Shown here: one piece after another, positions 1-8,615 of the stretch
How the letters are laid out: each line of letters opens with the position of its first letter
How positions within the stretch are numbered: the stretch's first letter is position 1
From: Betaproteobacteria bacterium
GTDB taxonomy: Bacteria > Acidobacteriota > Terriglobia > Acidiferrales > UBA7541
Length of the DNA stretch: 64,000 bases
Direction of reading: 5' to 3'
NCBI GenBank assembly: GCA_903970165.1
Contig: CAJCHZ010000039.1
Coordinates: 1-64,000 of the forward strand
The notes under the pieces: model-generated
The model's database searches: none
Seen by the model: only the letters and a program-made list of their open reading frames with translations
What the model was told of the DNA's origin: nothing
Made by a program: the position numbers and the translations under genes

Positions 1-1
1 A

Positions 2-2734
2 ACTTCCGATGGCCAACCCTATTTCGTCATGGAGTATGTCAACGGCCCATCCATTACGAAATATTGCGATGGCAAAAAACTGAAAATCCGGGAACGCCTC
101 GAGCTCTTCATCAAAGTCTGCGAAGGCGTTCAGCACGCTCATCAAAAAGACATTATTCACCGCGATCTGAAGCCCTCGAACGTTCTTGTCACAGAAGTAG
201 ACGGAAAACCCTTTCCGCGCATCATCGATTTCGGTATTGCCAAAGCAATCTCCCCGCAGCCCGGCGCTGAGCACACTGTGTTTACGCAGGCCGGCTCGCT
301 CGTGGGAACGCCCGGGTTCATGAGTCCCGAGCAAGCGGTTGCACCCGGTACTGTGGATAGGCGAACCGACATCTATTCCCTTGGCGCCATCCTTTACCTC
401 CTGCTCACCGGCACGCTGCCCTTTGACGACACGCGTTGGAAACATCGCCCCCTCGACGAAGTCTTGCGCCAGCTCCGCGAAGACGATCCTCCCAGCCCCA
501 GCACAAAGCTCGACCAGGACAAAATATCGACCGGCGCCTCCGCCGAACGCCGCGGTATCGCCCCGGCTGAACTGACTCGCCTCCTCCGCGGCGATCTTGA
601 TTGGATAACTTTAAAAGCTCTCGACAAAGACCGTTCCCGCCGTTACGAGTCCCCTGCGGCATTAGCCTCAGATGTAAATCGCTATCTCAACTACGAACCT
701 GTTCTTGCCCGTCCGGCCGGTCTCGGTTACCGCCTCAGCAAATACGTCCGGCGCCACCGCGCCGGCGTCACCACGGCCGCCGTGGCCGTGATCCTCATTC
801 TTGGTTTGCCGGGAGCCAGCTACTGGGTCTTCGATCGTTACTTTCGCTCGCCAAAATCAGCTCTTGCGTTTCAAAAACGCGATTGGATCGTCGTCGCCGA
901 CGTTGAAAATCTCACGGGAGACCCACTTTTCGACCGCTCGCTGCAAACGGCCCTCGTTGTCGGCATTCAACAGTCCCAATACGTCAGCGTTCTTCCTCCG
1001 TCCCGCATTCAAGATGCCTTGCGTCGCATGCGCAGGGAGCCCGGAACCCGTCTGGACGAGCCAACCGCTAGCGAGTTGGCCCTTCGTGAAGGCGCCAAAG
1101 CCGTTCTCGCTTGCAGCATCTCCGAGGTCGGCGGCACATACTCGCTCACCGCGCGTCTGGTGGAACCACGCAGGCACACCGCCGTTTTGACCGAAACCAC
1201 GCTGGCACATGGAAAAAGTCAGGTGCTGCCCGCGCTCGACTCCCTGGCGAAATCCGTTCGCCAGAAACTGGGCGAGTCTCTCAGCGGCATACAGAAACAG
1301 GGCATTCCCCTTTGGGATGCAACCACTTCATCGCTCGAAGCTCTGACTCTCTATCTCCAGGGCGTCAAGCTCGGCTACAGCGACTCCAAAGCTGGCATTG
1401 GTCTCATCGAACAAGCGGTTGCCATTGATCCGGATTTCGCTTTGGCTCACGTGTATCTGGGCTCCCACTACTACCGATCGAACAACCCCGCACTTGGCGA
1501 AGAGCACTTCGTAAAAGCCATGAGCCTTCTCGATCGCCTTACCCTTCGTGAACAACTGTGGATTCGCGCTCAGGTCGAAGACTTTCGCGGCCATCGTGAA
1601 CAGGCCGTGCAGTACTACGAAACCTACTTGACGGAATACCCCGACGACTACCCGGCCCGCTCTCGCCTCGGCTGGGTGTACATGGCCACTTTTCGTGATT
1701 ACGACAAAGCCACCGAAGCCTTCCAGACTGTCTTGCGGGACAATCCCCAGGACGACTCCGCCTACATTAACTTGGCCACTTGTTACAAGGGCATGCGACA
1801 GGCTCAAAAAGCGCTGGAGTATTACCGGAGAGCTTTCGAAATTAATCCAGATGACATCGTCGGAACCTACGTCAATGCGGAATATGGAGCGCTGCTGATC
1901 CAAAACGGAAACATCGCCCAAGCGGCTGAGACCTTCCAGAGAATGATCGACCAGAAAGCCGACTTCAAAAAGGGTTTGGGATATCGGTCCCTGGGCATGC
2001 TCGACATTTACCAGGGAAAGTTTTCCGAGGGAATTGCAAATCTCACGCAAGCCATAGTCATCCATAAGGCGGGAGACCAAACCGAGAGCGAATACCGCGA
2101 TCACTTTTTTCTTGCCTCCGCCTACCGCACCAAAGGTCTCGAACAGAAATCTCTCTCTGAACTCGAAACAGCCAAAAACCTGCTCGCCAGCGGCCATTTA
2201 GGTCCAAGTTGGATCGGCTATGTTGCAAAAGCCTACGCCCGTGCCGGCAAAACCGAGGTGGCAACGAAACTCTTGAACGACGCAATTAAGATGGCACAGG
2301 ATCCCACCGCTATCGCCGGTGTGGACCGCAGCGGGTCCGCTGATCAGGCCGCCATTTCCGTTATTAAGGGAGAGCTCGCGCTGCGAGCTCGCAAACCTTC
2401 CGAAGCGCTCGAGGATTTTCAGCTAGCGGATCAAATCGATTCCGGCACCTTGACCGCCGAATCGCTGGCCAATGCGTATTCGGTTCTCGGCAGGCCCCAG
2501 GATGCCGCCCGCGTTTATGAGGACGCCTTGAGCCACGAAACATTCCAGCTTCTGCGCGAGGGGCAGGAGTATTGGATTCTCGCGCACTACCAATTAGGCA
2601 AGCTCTACTTGGAGTTGGGCGATGCCGCGAAGGCCAAACAGTATTACGAGCAATTCTTCGACATCTGGAAAGCTGCTGAGCCTGACATACCCATCTTGCG
2701 CCAGGCCAAGGCGGAGTACGCTAAATTGAAGTAA
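2..2734 (+). CDS. Serine/threonine protein kinase with C-terminal TPR repeats (5' end outside window)
   Basis: Hanks-type Ser/Thr kinase that phosphorylates unknown targets. The frame is open from base 2, so the N-terminal glycine loop and catalytic Lys lie upstream of the window. Numbered from the Met at base 29, the catalytic loop HRDLKPSN is at about 44-51, DFG at 67-69, and the GTPGFMSPEQA activation/P+1 region near 95. A single transmembrane helix at about 245-265 follows the kinase domain. The remaining ~600 residues are mostly TPR-like helical repeats, probably a protein-binding module facing the other side of the membrane. Kinase-TM-TPR proteins of this design are abundant in Acidobacteria. 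A U-tract hairpin follows the stop. Substrate and signal cannot be told from the sequence. Confidence 0.93.
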   Translation, partial: TSDGQPYFVMEYVNGPSITKYCDGKKLKIRERLELFIKVCEGVQHAHQKDIIHRDLKPSNVLVTEVDGKPFPRIIDFGIAKAISPQPGAEHTVFTQAGSLVGTPGFMSPEQAVAPGTVDRRTDIYSLGAILYLLLTGTLPFDDTRWKHRPLDEVLRQLREDDPPSPSTKLDQDKISTGASAERRGIAPAELTRLLRGDLDWITLKALDKDRSRRYESPAALASDVNRYLNYEPVLARPAGLGYRLSKYVRRHRAGVTTAAVAVILILGLPGASYWVFDRYFRSPKSALAFQKRDWIVVADVENLTGDPLFDRSLQTALVVGIQQSQYVSVLPPSRIQDALRRMRREPGTRLDEPTASELALREGAKAVLACSISEVGGTYSLTARLVEPRRHTAVLTETTLAHGKSQVLPALDSLAKSVRQKLGESLSGIQKQGIPLWDATTSSLEALTLYLQGVKLGYSDSKAGIGLIEQAVAIDPDFALAHVYLGSHYYRSNNPALGEEHFVKAMSLLDRLTLREQLWIRAQVEDFRGHREQAVQYYETYLTEYPDDYPARSRLGWVYMATFRDYDKATEAFQTVLRDNPQDDSAYINLATCYKGMRQAQKALEYYRRAFEINPDDIVGTYVNAEYGALLIQNGNIAQAAETFQRMIDQKADFKKGLGYRSLGMLDIYQGKFSEGIANLTQAIVIHKAGDQTESEYRDHFFLASAYRTKGLEQKSLSELETAKNLLASGHLGPSWIGYVAKAYARAGKTEVATKLLNDAIKMAQDPTAIAGVDRSGSADQAAISVIKGELALRARKPSEALEDFQLADQIDSGTLTAESLANAYSVLGRPQDAARVYEDALSHETFQLLREGQEYWILAHYQLGKLYLELGDAAKAKQYYEQFFDIWKAAEPDIPILRQAKAEYAKLK

Positions 2735-2777
2735 TTCTTCTTCTGGATTTCCTTGCTGAGTTCCCACACAGGTCCGA

Positions 2778-2805
2778 CCTCAGACTTCATCTGGGACTTT
2801 TTTTT
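2778..2805 (+). terminator. Rho-independent terminator after the kinase gene
   Basis: A short stem (CAGA/TCTG extended by CC/GG with one bulged T) is followed by eight consecutive T residues at 2798-2805. It lies 44 bases after the kinase stop and runs into the stop codon of the convergent gene. The stem is modest, but the T-run placement is typical. Confidence 0.5.
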
Positions 2806-3733
2806 ACGCCAATCCCAACACCAACCGGTCCATACGTTTGCTCACATCGCGCAAGTACGCTTCGTCGCCGCCATCCAGTTCGGCTATCACGCTGCCTGAA
2901 TATCCGACATCGGAAAACGCTTGCCTTACCGCGCTCCAATCGACGTCCCCGTCCCCCAGGTTCACCCAGGAATATCCGCCATCCGTGCGCTTGAAATCTT
3001 TCAAGTGCACCTTGTAAATGCTCTTGCCCAGTGTGTGAATCCAATCCTGGGGATAACCGTACAGCACCACATTGCCGACATCGAACCACGCTTTGATCCA
3101 CGGGCTCTGAAATTCTTCAATGTACTTGTTCATTTCCAGCGGGCTCAGCAGAAATTTGTTCCAGACCTCTTCGATGGCGATCACTACCTTCAAACCCGCC
3201 GCCATGGGGATCAGTTCCCGTATCTGCTTTTGCGAACGTGTCCACGCATCGCGATACGTGGTCTGCGGATTCACTACCGCAGGCACCAGCAGCACCGCAT
3301 CCGAACCCCAGAGCCTTGCGTTGTGCAAGGACGTCCGCATGCCCTCCATGCATTTCGCCACAACTTCTTTGTCCCCAGATGACAGCGGATATTTCCAGTG
3401 GTCCATATTCATCACGGAATCGATGCGAATATTTGCCGCATCCGCCGCCTTTTTCATCTCCTCAGCCTCATGTTTGTCCGGCGTCGTCGGCGCCTGCACC
3501 ACCTCAAACCCAACATCCCGTGCCAGCTTGAAGCGGTCCGAGAAGCTCATGCGCTCCGGCAACATGTCAAAAACCAAGCCCTTCTTCACCGGTAACACGG
3601 TTGCTGCCTGCGAGCCGGAAACTTTCGACCCAGCAGCCGCAAGCAGCTCTTCAGACATCGCGCCGCCAAACCCCATAGCGCACGCCAGGACAACCCCAGT
3701 CTCCAGAAATTCCCGCCGCGATGTTCGCCCCAT
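2804..3733 (-). CDS. Exported sugar phosphate isomerase/epimerase-like TIM-barrel protein
   Basis: AP-endonuclease-2/xylose-isomerase-like TIM barrel (sugar phosphate isomerase/epimerase family, about 309 aa). The start is placed at 3733, where the product opens with a twin-arginine-like leader (TSRREFLE) and hydrophobic stretch, with a purine-rich RBS just upstream; an open frame extends further to 3808. Metal-ligand style segments are visible, such as IAIEEVWNK, WFDVGNV, and KVHLKDF with a GDGDVDW loop near the C-terminus. It is the downstream neighbour of an exported Gfo/Idh/MocA oxidoreductase on the same strand. Such pairs typically act on oxidised or epimerised sugars in the periplasm. 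The exact substrate is unknown. Confidence 0.88.
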   Translation of the reverse strand: MGRTSRREFLETGVVLACAMGFGGAMSEELLAAAGSKVSGSQAATVLPVKKGLVFDMLPERMSFSDRFKLARDVGFEVVQAPTTPDKHEAEEMKKAADAANIRIDSVMNMDHWKYPLSSGDKEVVAKCMEGMRTSLHNARLWGSDAVLLVPAVVNPQTTYRDAWTRSQKQIRELIPMAAGLKVVIAIEEVWNKFLLSPLEMNKYIEEFQSPWIKAWFDVGNVVLYGYPQDWIHTLGKSIYKVHLKDFKRTDGGYSWVNLGDGDVDWSAVRQAFSDVGYSGSVIAELDGGDEAYLRDVSKRMDRLVLGLA

Positions 3734-3874
3734 CGATTCCCTCTTCTCTACGCTCTCTGTGTCCACTGTGTTAAATCGCACCGTCCACTTCCATCGCATC
3801 TCGCACAAGACTCTCTGCGAATCTCTGTTGGCTTGCGCCTCCGCGTTATCTTCGCTCTTTATTTTTTTGGCACG

Positions 3875-5146
3875 CTACCCGAGCTTTTTCAAATCAATCC
3901 GAGACTCCCACTCCTCCTTCGACTTCCACTGCTCCTCCCACGTCACTTCCCTCCCCGTGTAAGCCGCCGTCCGCGCCATCATGCATGACACCGCCGACTC
4001 CACTCCCTTCTCCGCCTGATTATGAAATTTGCCGCTCACAATGCTCTCCACGAAGAGCTTCTTCTTTTCTTCATCCGCCTTTTCGAGGTTCGACGTGAAC
4101 TTTCCCGTTGCCGAAAATCCCTGCTCATCCTTCACCGGAATCAAGGGCGCCTGCCACGGTTCCTCACCCCAAATGCCCAGCGGCCCCGTATACGGCGACT
4201 GCGAAGTTCCCTTCGTCCCAAAGAATCTCTCCGTGACGTCCCACCAGCCCTTTGCAAATTGTGTAGAACTGAACGTCACATCCACTCCCTCGGGATAAGT
4301 AAACACCACGTTGTAGTTTCCGTAGACGTCGCCGTCTTTCGGACGGCCAAGCCGCCCGCCGGTCGCCGAGACTTTCACGGGATGCGCTTTCAAAACCCAG
4401 TTGCAAATATCAATCACGTGGATGTTCTGCTCCACGATAATGTCTCCGGAAAGCACGCGGTCATACACCCAATTGCGCAATCGCAGCTCGGTCGGAGACG
4501 CTTTCTCCCACTTCGGCCGGTCCAGATACCCCGACAAATAATGCGCTTCGCCGCACACAATATTTCCCAAAGCGCCGCCATGAATCCGTTTCACCAACTC
4601 CACGAACGGGGGACAATCGCGAATCTGGAAGCCCACATCGAGGCTCAACTTCCCTTCCGCGCTCTTGCCAATCTCAATTACTTTCTTTGCGCCGGGCACG
4701 TCCACTGCGACAGGTTTCTCACAGTACACATGCTTCCCCGCAGACTCGACCGCCGCCAAATGCTGTGGATGAAAATACGGCGGCGTGGCAATCACAATCG
4801 CGTCCACCTCTCGCGACGCTGCGATCCGCTCGAAAGCTTCCGGTCCAACAAACAACTGCGACGGGTCTATAGCCGCGTAGCCCTTCGCCGATTGCATCTT
4901 GTCAAACGACGCGCGCGCCACATCCAACTGGTCCTGAAACATATCGGCCAGAGCCACAACGCGAGCCCCGCCAGTCTCAAACATATTGGTGGCGTCCTCA
5001 GTCCCCCTCCCGCCGCAACCAAGCAAACCCACGCGCACTTGCGAGTTCGCTTCCGACCCCCAAACCCGTGCCGCCGGTATAAACATCACTCCTCCCACCG
5101 CCGCTGTAGTCCCAATGAATTCTCGCCGTCCAACTTTTTCTTTCAT
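3875..5146 (-). CDS. Gfo/Idh/MocA family oxidoreductase, twin-arginine exported
   Basis: NAD(P)-dependent sugar or cyclitol dehydrogenase family, about 423 aa. The start at 5146 follows a good RBS (GGAAAGGTGGAG) and gives a twin-arginine leader (GRREFIG at residues 6-12). The Rossmann dinucleotide loop VGLLGCGGRG lies near 40-48, and the family EKPVAVD catalytic-lysine motif near 143-149. The C-terminal half is the usual alpha/beta substrate domain, with family features such as the DGDVYGNYNV and TKGTSQSPY regions. Export by Tat with bound cofactor fits a periplasmic role. The next gene downstream is a TIM-barrel isomerase 141 bases away, which suggests a shared sugar-catabolic unit. The upstream open frame to 5266 lacks signal-peptide logic and is not used. 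Confidence 0.92.
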   Translation of the reverse strand: MKEKVGRREFIGTTAAVGGVMFIPAARVWGSEANSQVRVGLLGCGGRGTEDATNMFETGGARVVALADMFQDQLDVARASFDKMQSAKGYAAIDPSQLFVGPEAFERIAASREVDAIVIATPPYFHPQHLAAVESAGKHVYCEKPVAVDVPGAKKVIEIGKSAEGKLSLDVGFQIRDCPPFVELVKRIHGGALGNIVCGEAHYLSGYLDRPKWEKASPTELRLRNWVYDRVLSGDIIVEQNIHVIDICNWVLKAHPVKVSATGGRLGRPKDGDVYGNYNVVFTYPEGVDVTFSSTQFAKGWWDVTERFFGTKGTSQSPYTGPLGIWGEEPWQAPLIPVKDEQGFSATGKFTSNLEKADEEKKKLFVESIVSGKFHNQAEKGVESAVSCMMARTAAYTGREVTWEEQWKSKEEWESRIDLKKLG

Positions 5147-5312
5147 CTCTCCACCTTTCCAATCGCGAGCTGCGCGCGCACTATTTGCTGTTTTGCTCAC
5201 GCATCGCTGTATCATATCAACGGCACACCCCGCAACATCACGGGGGGCTCCGCCCCTACACCACACCCACCATTACTAATATCGCTATCGCATCAAAAGG
5301 AGGCTAAGGGTT

Positions 5313-5357
5313 ATGGTCGCTCGACAAAACTCAAACCGTCAATGGGTGGCTGTATGA
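5313..5357 (+). promoter_or_regulatory. Putative 14-residue leader peptide coupled to the DUF4236 gene
   Basis: The RBS AAAAGGAGG at about 5296-5303 precedes an ATG at 5313 that encodes MVARQNSNRQWVAV and stops at a TGA sharing the ATGA of the DUF4236 start (5354-5357). The strong RBS belongs to this mini-frame rather than to the larger gene, so translation of the DUF4236 protein may depend on re-initiation. It could also mark a start-region frameshift. Confidence 0.4.
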
Positions 5358-5632
5358 GCTGGAGATTTAGCAAATCGTTCCGAGTCCTTCCCGGGGTCCG
5401 ACTGAATCTCACGGCAAGGGGGTTGAGCGCGTCAATTGGCGGATCGCCATGCAGTGTAAACGTTGGCCCCCGAGGCGTCTACAGCAACGTTAGTATCCCC
5501 GGGACTGAGATATCGAACCGCCAACGACTGGATGTCCCCCACAGCGATCAAAACGCTGGGGTCTATCTCGTTCCGCCGTTTCTGACTTCTCAGCAAGCCA
5601 GCCATCCCTTTCACCCGCAATCGCGCCCGTGA
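5354..5632 (+). CDS. Small DUF4236 domain protein
   Basis: A 92-residue product whose N-terminal ~55 residues match the DUF4236 pattern: MSWRFSKSF, then PGVRLNLTARGLSASIG, VNVGPRGVY and SIPGTEIS. DUF4236 proteins have no assigned function, and the domain usually sits at the N-terminus. The frame is part of a much longer spurious open frame antisense to the Gfo/Idh gene, so it is easily overlooked. The ATG at 5354 overlaps the TGA of a 14-codon upstream frame (5313-5357) that has a strong AAGGAGG Shine-Dalgarno. An alternative ATG lies in frame at 5342. The C-terminal third does not resemble anything I know. Confidence 0.7.
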   Translation: MSWRFSKSFRVLPGVRLNLTARGLSASIGGSPCSVNVGPRGVYSNVSIPGTEISNRQRLDVPHSDQNAGVYLVPPFLTSQQASHPFHPQSRP

Positions 5633-5680
5633 CGGAGATCCGCAGTGCTAGCACAGAGTTGCTAAACAGCCAAAATATGA

Positions 5681-5815
5681 ACCGTCCGCATCGACGCCGA
5701 CGTCCTAGCCTGGCTTAAGCGCTCCGGCCCCGGCTACCAGACGCGCATCAGCGCTCCCCTCCGCCAGGCCATGCACCCAACACGACACGGCAACCGCAAG
5801 AAGCGCCGCCCCTAA
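5681..5815 (+). pseudogene. BrnA-family antitoxin relic (C-terminal part)
   Basis: In this frame the translation runs TVRIDADVLAWLKRSGPGYQ, then TRISAPLRQAMH, then a basic tail and stop at 5813. This is the DNA-binding ribbon-helix-helix end of BrnA antitoxins (consensus VxIRLDADVLAWFKxxGxGYQTRINAxLRxxM). An in-frame TGA at 5678 sits immediately upstream, the N-terminal half of the antitoxin is missing, and no BrnT toxin is visible nearby. I call it a decayed remnant of a type II toxin-antitoxin locus. Confidence 0.6.
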
Positions 5816-5817
5816 CC

Positions 5818-5842
5818 GTGGCACAGTCTTCAGTCTGTGCCT
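5818..5842 (+). repeat. Short palindrome-like intergenic element (cacag...tcag..tctgtg type)
   Basis: The sequence GTGGCACAGTCTTCAGTCTG followed by TGCC resembles two other intergenic elements in this window, at 40535-40556 and 20414-20434. It lies between the BrnA relic and the convergent isomerase gene, like a REP-type element. Confidence 0.4.
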
Positions 5843-5883
5843 GCTCTTTCTCCGTGAAGCCTCTGCTAGCTCTGTGCGTGCCG

Positions 5884-6897
5884 CTACCCGATGAGGTTCT
5901 GCAAATACTCCTTCGCGCCGCGAACATCCTCCATTTGCTGCGGGCCGGAAATTTCGCGCTCGATGGTGACGGCTCCTGGATATTTCAATTCTTTCAGGCG
6001 TGCGATGATTCTTGGAAAGTCCACCTTGCCTTTGCCGATGGCTACTTCTTCTCCCAAATCTTTCGGATTTGTGGGCCACAGGCCGTCTTTTGCGTGAATT
6101 CCTTGCACGTAAGGCGCGAGAATCTCGATCGCGTCTACCGGGTTGGCTTTGCCATACAAAATCAAATTTGCGAGATCGAAGTTGACGCCTTGATTGTCCA
6201 AGCCTACGTCGCGAATGGCGCGCACCAGAGTGATGGGAGTTTCCTGTCCTGTTTCGTAGCGAAAATTCTGGGCGTTTTTCTTGCAGTACGCGGCGACCTC
6301 GCGCATTGCGGCGACTGTTTCCTTGTAAATGGAGTCGTTAGGATTTTCCGGGATGAAACCGCAATGCGTTTGCACGGCGGGCACGCCGCACTGCTTGGCG
6401 AACTCCGAGGCCCTTTTGATGTGGGCAATGCGCGCCGCACGCGTGTCACGCGGGACCAGGCCGATCGTCACCGGCCCCTCGTAAAAATCCCACACTTCTT
6501 TCCCCGGTCCGCCGACCACGATCGACGTGGCTTCGATTCCGTATTTCGCAAGCGCTTTCGTCAAATGCTCAGCCAACCCGTCTTCAAACTGTTCGACATA
6601 CGCCTGGCATGTCGGCAGCCCAAGGTCATGTACCTTCGCCAGCGCCGCGTCCGGATCTTTGCCAATGCCAACGATGAGGCCCAGCCGCAGCGGTTTCCTG
6701 CCTTCATTCCCAAACGCCTGCTGAGGCTCCCAGGCGGTTTCCATTCCACCGTCGAACGCAAGCGGCCCATCTTTTTCCAGAGCCAGGGGGGCCAACGACG
6801 TCTCCGCTTGCGCCAACGCCGCGCTTCCCTGCCCGATACTCGCAGTCAACGCCACCGCTGAAGCCTGCAAAAATCTTCTGCGATTCTGTTTTCTCAT
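5884..6897 (-). CDS. Exported sugar phosphate isomerase/epimerase-like TIM-barrel protein (second)
   Basis: A 337-residue TIM-barrel isomerase/epimerase-like protein. The N-terminus (RKQNRRRFLQASAVALTASI) is a clear twin-arginine leader. Barrel and metal-site features include LRLGLIVGIG, VPAVQTHCGF, VNFDLANLILYG, VQGIHAKDGL and VTIEREISG, with the usual Glu/Asp/His ligand arrangement. Its ATG is one base after the stop of the upstream spermidine-synthase-like gene, so the two are cotranscribed and probably coupled. Despite fold similarity to the isomerase at 2.8 kb, the two are not recent duplicates. Substrate unknown. Confidence 0.88.
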   Translation of the reverse strand: MRKQNRRRFLQASAVALTASIGQGSAALAQAETSLAPLALEKDGPLAFDGGMETAWEPQQAFGNEGRKPLRLGLIVGIGKDPDAALAKVHDLGLPTCQAYVEQFEDGLAEHLTKALAKYGIEATSIVVGGPGKEVWDFYEGPVTIGLVPRDTRAARIAHIKRASEFAKQCGVPAVQTHCGFIPENPNDSIYKETVAAMREVAAYCKKNAQNFRYETGQETPITLVRAIRDVGLDNQGVNFDLANLILYGKANPVDAIEILAPYVQGIHAKDGLWPTNPKDLGEEVAIGKGKVDFPRIIARLKELKYPGAVTIEREISGPQQMEDVRGAKEYLQNLIG

Positions 6898-6898
6898 T

Positions 6899-8434
6899 TT
6901 AATTCCTGGAATCCGCCAACATGCGCCGGGTCATTTGTTCCACTGGTGCGCGGTCATCCGTGAAGATCACCGCGCCGGGCCGCGATTCGAACTCCACCAT
7001 CTCGGTGACCGCTTTTCGCGCCAACTCTTGTACCCAAGGCGGCCCGGCTGCGCTTTTCAACGCCGCAACAGTCTCCGGCAAATCACGTTTCTCCGCAAAC
7101 GCAAAAAGCAGGTGATTCCCTCCCTGAGTGGAGAGGCGTTGCACGGTGGGAAATACCTGACGCAATGTGGCGCCCATGGCTTGCAGCAATTCCTGTTTCG
7201 GGCTTTTATCCAGCACGTTTACGATCAGCACGCCGCCTGCGGCGAGGCTCGAGCGCACCATGGCAAAAAACTCGACGGTGGTCAGATAAAACGGCACATA
7301 AGGCCCGCCTTGAAATAAATCAATGTGTACGATATCGCTCTTCATCGGATGCGCGGCGAGCCAAGGCCTTGCGTCCGCAATATGAACGCGCAGCCGTGGA
7401 TCATTCTGCGGCAACCCAAAGTATTCTCGCGCCACGCGCACTACTTCGGGATCAATCTCGACAGCATCCACTTCAAGCTTGGGCGCAACCGCGCGGCTTG
7501 CCTGGATCGAGCGGCCGGCTCCCATTCCGAGAACGAGCAGATTGTTCGCAGGAACCAGCACCGGGCCCAGCGAAAATTCGTCGAGGTAATAGCCTGAATT
7601 TTCGCTCCCCACCTTTTCGATTGTCTGGAAGTAGCGCGGATCGTTGAGCACCAGCCAGCGCAGTCCGTCGGCCTCGAATACGGCGATGCGGTTGTATGCG
7701 GAGTCGCCGCTCCAAAGAATTCCCTTGGGCGGAGGAGGAGTCGGAGCGATAAAAAGCAAAGCCACCGGCAGGGCAAAAAGAGCGGCAGCCTTTCTTCCGA
7801 GTGCTAATCCTGCGCCGCCAACGACGATAGACGCGGCGCAGAGGATTTGCATGGTCGTTCGAGTGCCGAATCGCGGCACCAGGTAAAAACTAGTGACCAG
7901 CACACCCACAATGCTGCCCCCTGTGGAAAGCGCGAAGACGCGCCCCACCGTGATTCCCACGTGTCCACCGCGCACGAGCAGGCGAATCACAAACGGCAGG
8001 GTCATTGCGAGGGCTGCCATGGGCGGAACAAAAATGATCACCGTTGCCGCCACTGGCCCGAGAAAATCGCCTGACTGCCACAACTTAAGAAGCACCGTTC
8101 GAACAACGAACACAATTCCCAGTTGATACAGGCCGCTGCCCAGAATGATGGAATAGAGAACGGTGTCGGAAGACATGCGATCGGCAATCCACCCGCCCAG
8201 GCCGTAGCCGACCGCCAGCGCCAGCAGCACCACAGAGATCATACTTCCCCAGACGTAAATCGAATTGCCAAAGTAGGGTGCGTACAGGCGGAATGCTGTC
8301 AGCTCCATGGCCATGATGACAGCGCCGGTAACCGCAGCCGTGGCTATCCACAAGAACGCCTTGCCGCGGCTCGGCGAGCTGTTTTCTGAAAACCAATTCA
8401 CTTTGTTTGGATTAGAAGAGTCGGACGATCCCAC
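6899..8434 (-). CDS. Membrane-anchored spermidine-synthase-like protein (transporter-like TM region fused to aminopropyltransferase domain)
   Basis: The N-terminal ~220 residues contain about six to seven hydrophobic helices (from residues 25-45 onward, ending before VALLFIAPTPPPP). The C-terminal half is a spermidine-synthase/SAM-type Rossmann domain with the nucleotide loop LLVLGMGAGRS, the acidic strand-end DAVEIDPEVVRVAREYFGL, and DIVHIDLFQGG. This is the widespread 'fused MFS/spermidine synthase' architecture. Polyamine synthesis has not been shown for most members. The start at 8434 is GTG with a weak RBS. It precedes and nearly touches the isomerase gene at 6897. Confidence 0.85.
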   Translation of the reverse strand: MGSSDSSNPNKVNWFSENSSPSRGKAFLWIATAAVTGAVIMAMELTAFRLYAPYFGNSIYVWGSMISVVLLALAVGYGLGGWIADRMSSDTVLYSIILGSGLYQLGIVFVVRTVLLKLWQSGDFLGPVAATVIIFVPPMAALAMTLPFVIRLLVRGGHVGITVGRVFALSTGGSIVGVLVTSFYLVPRFGTRTTMQILCAASIVVGGAGLALGRKAAALFALPVALLFIAPTPPPPKGILWSGDSAYNRIAVFEADGLRWLVLNDPRYFQTIEKVGSENSGYYLDEFSLGPVLVPANNLLVLGMGAGRSIQASRAVAPKLEVDAVEIDPEVVRVAREYFGLPQNDPRLRVHIADARPWLAAHPMKSDIVHIDLFQGGPYVPFYLTTVEFFAMVRSSLAAGGVLIVNVLDKSPKQELLQAMGATLRQVFPTVQRLSTQGGNHLLFAFAEKRDLPETVAALKSAAGPPWVQELARKAVTEMVEFESRPGAVIFTDDRAPVEQMTRRMLADSRN

Positions 8435-8562
8435 AAATCTATATATATTCCACGGACAGGTGTATCGTCAATTAGAAGTGGCCAGCCGTGACCTTTCTTT
8501 ACTATCAACCGGCGCTTCCGCTAAGTGAATCCTCAACTCTGGGCTGACGAGATAGGGTTTCT

Positions 8563-8591
8563 TTGCCTCTGCACTCCGTTTCTGCTATCTT
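8563..8591 (+). promoter_or_regulatory. Sigma-70-type promoter for ssb
   Basis: TTGCCT (8563-8568) and TATCTT (8586-8591) are separated by 17 bases, about 25 bases ahead of the ssb start. A GTAAGGAGAG Shine-Dalgarno follows. This would give a leader of only about 18 bases. Confidence 0.45.
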
Positions 8592-8615
8592 CAGCGCCGT
8601 AAGGAGAGAACGCGA

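Noticed and set aside
1328..2197. Minus-strand 289-codon frame inside the kinase-TPR gene
   Set aside because: Antisense to a clear TPR-coding region, with no homology or RBS.
4022..5353. Long plus-strand open frame (536 codons in total) antisense to the Gfo/Idh gene
   Set aside because: Only its last part (from 5354) has family similarity (DUF4236). The rest is Arg/His-rich shadow translation of the minus-strand gene.
5818..6861. Plus-strand 347-codon frame antisense to the isomerase
   Set aside because: Composition typical of a shadow frame; the minus-strand product has a signal peptide and TIM-barrel motifs.
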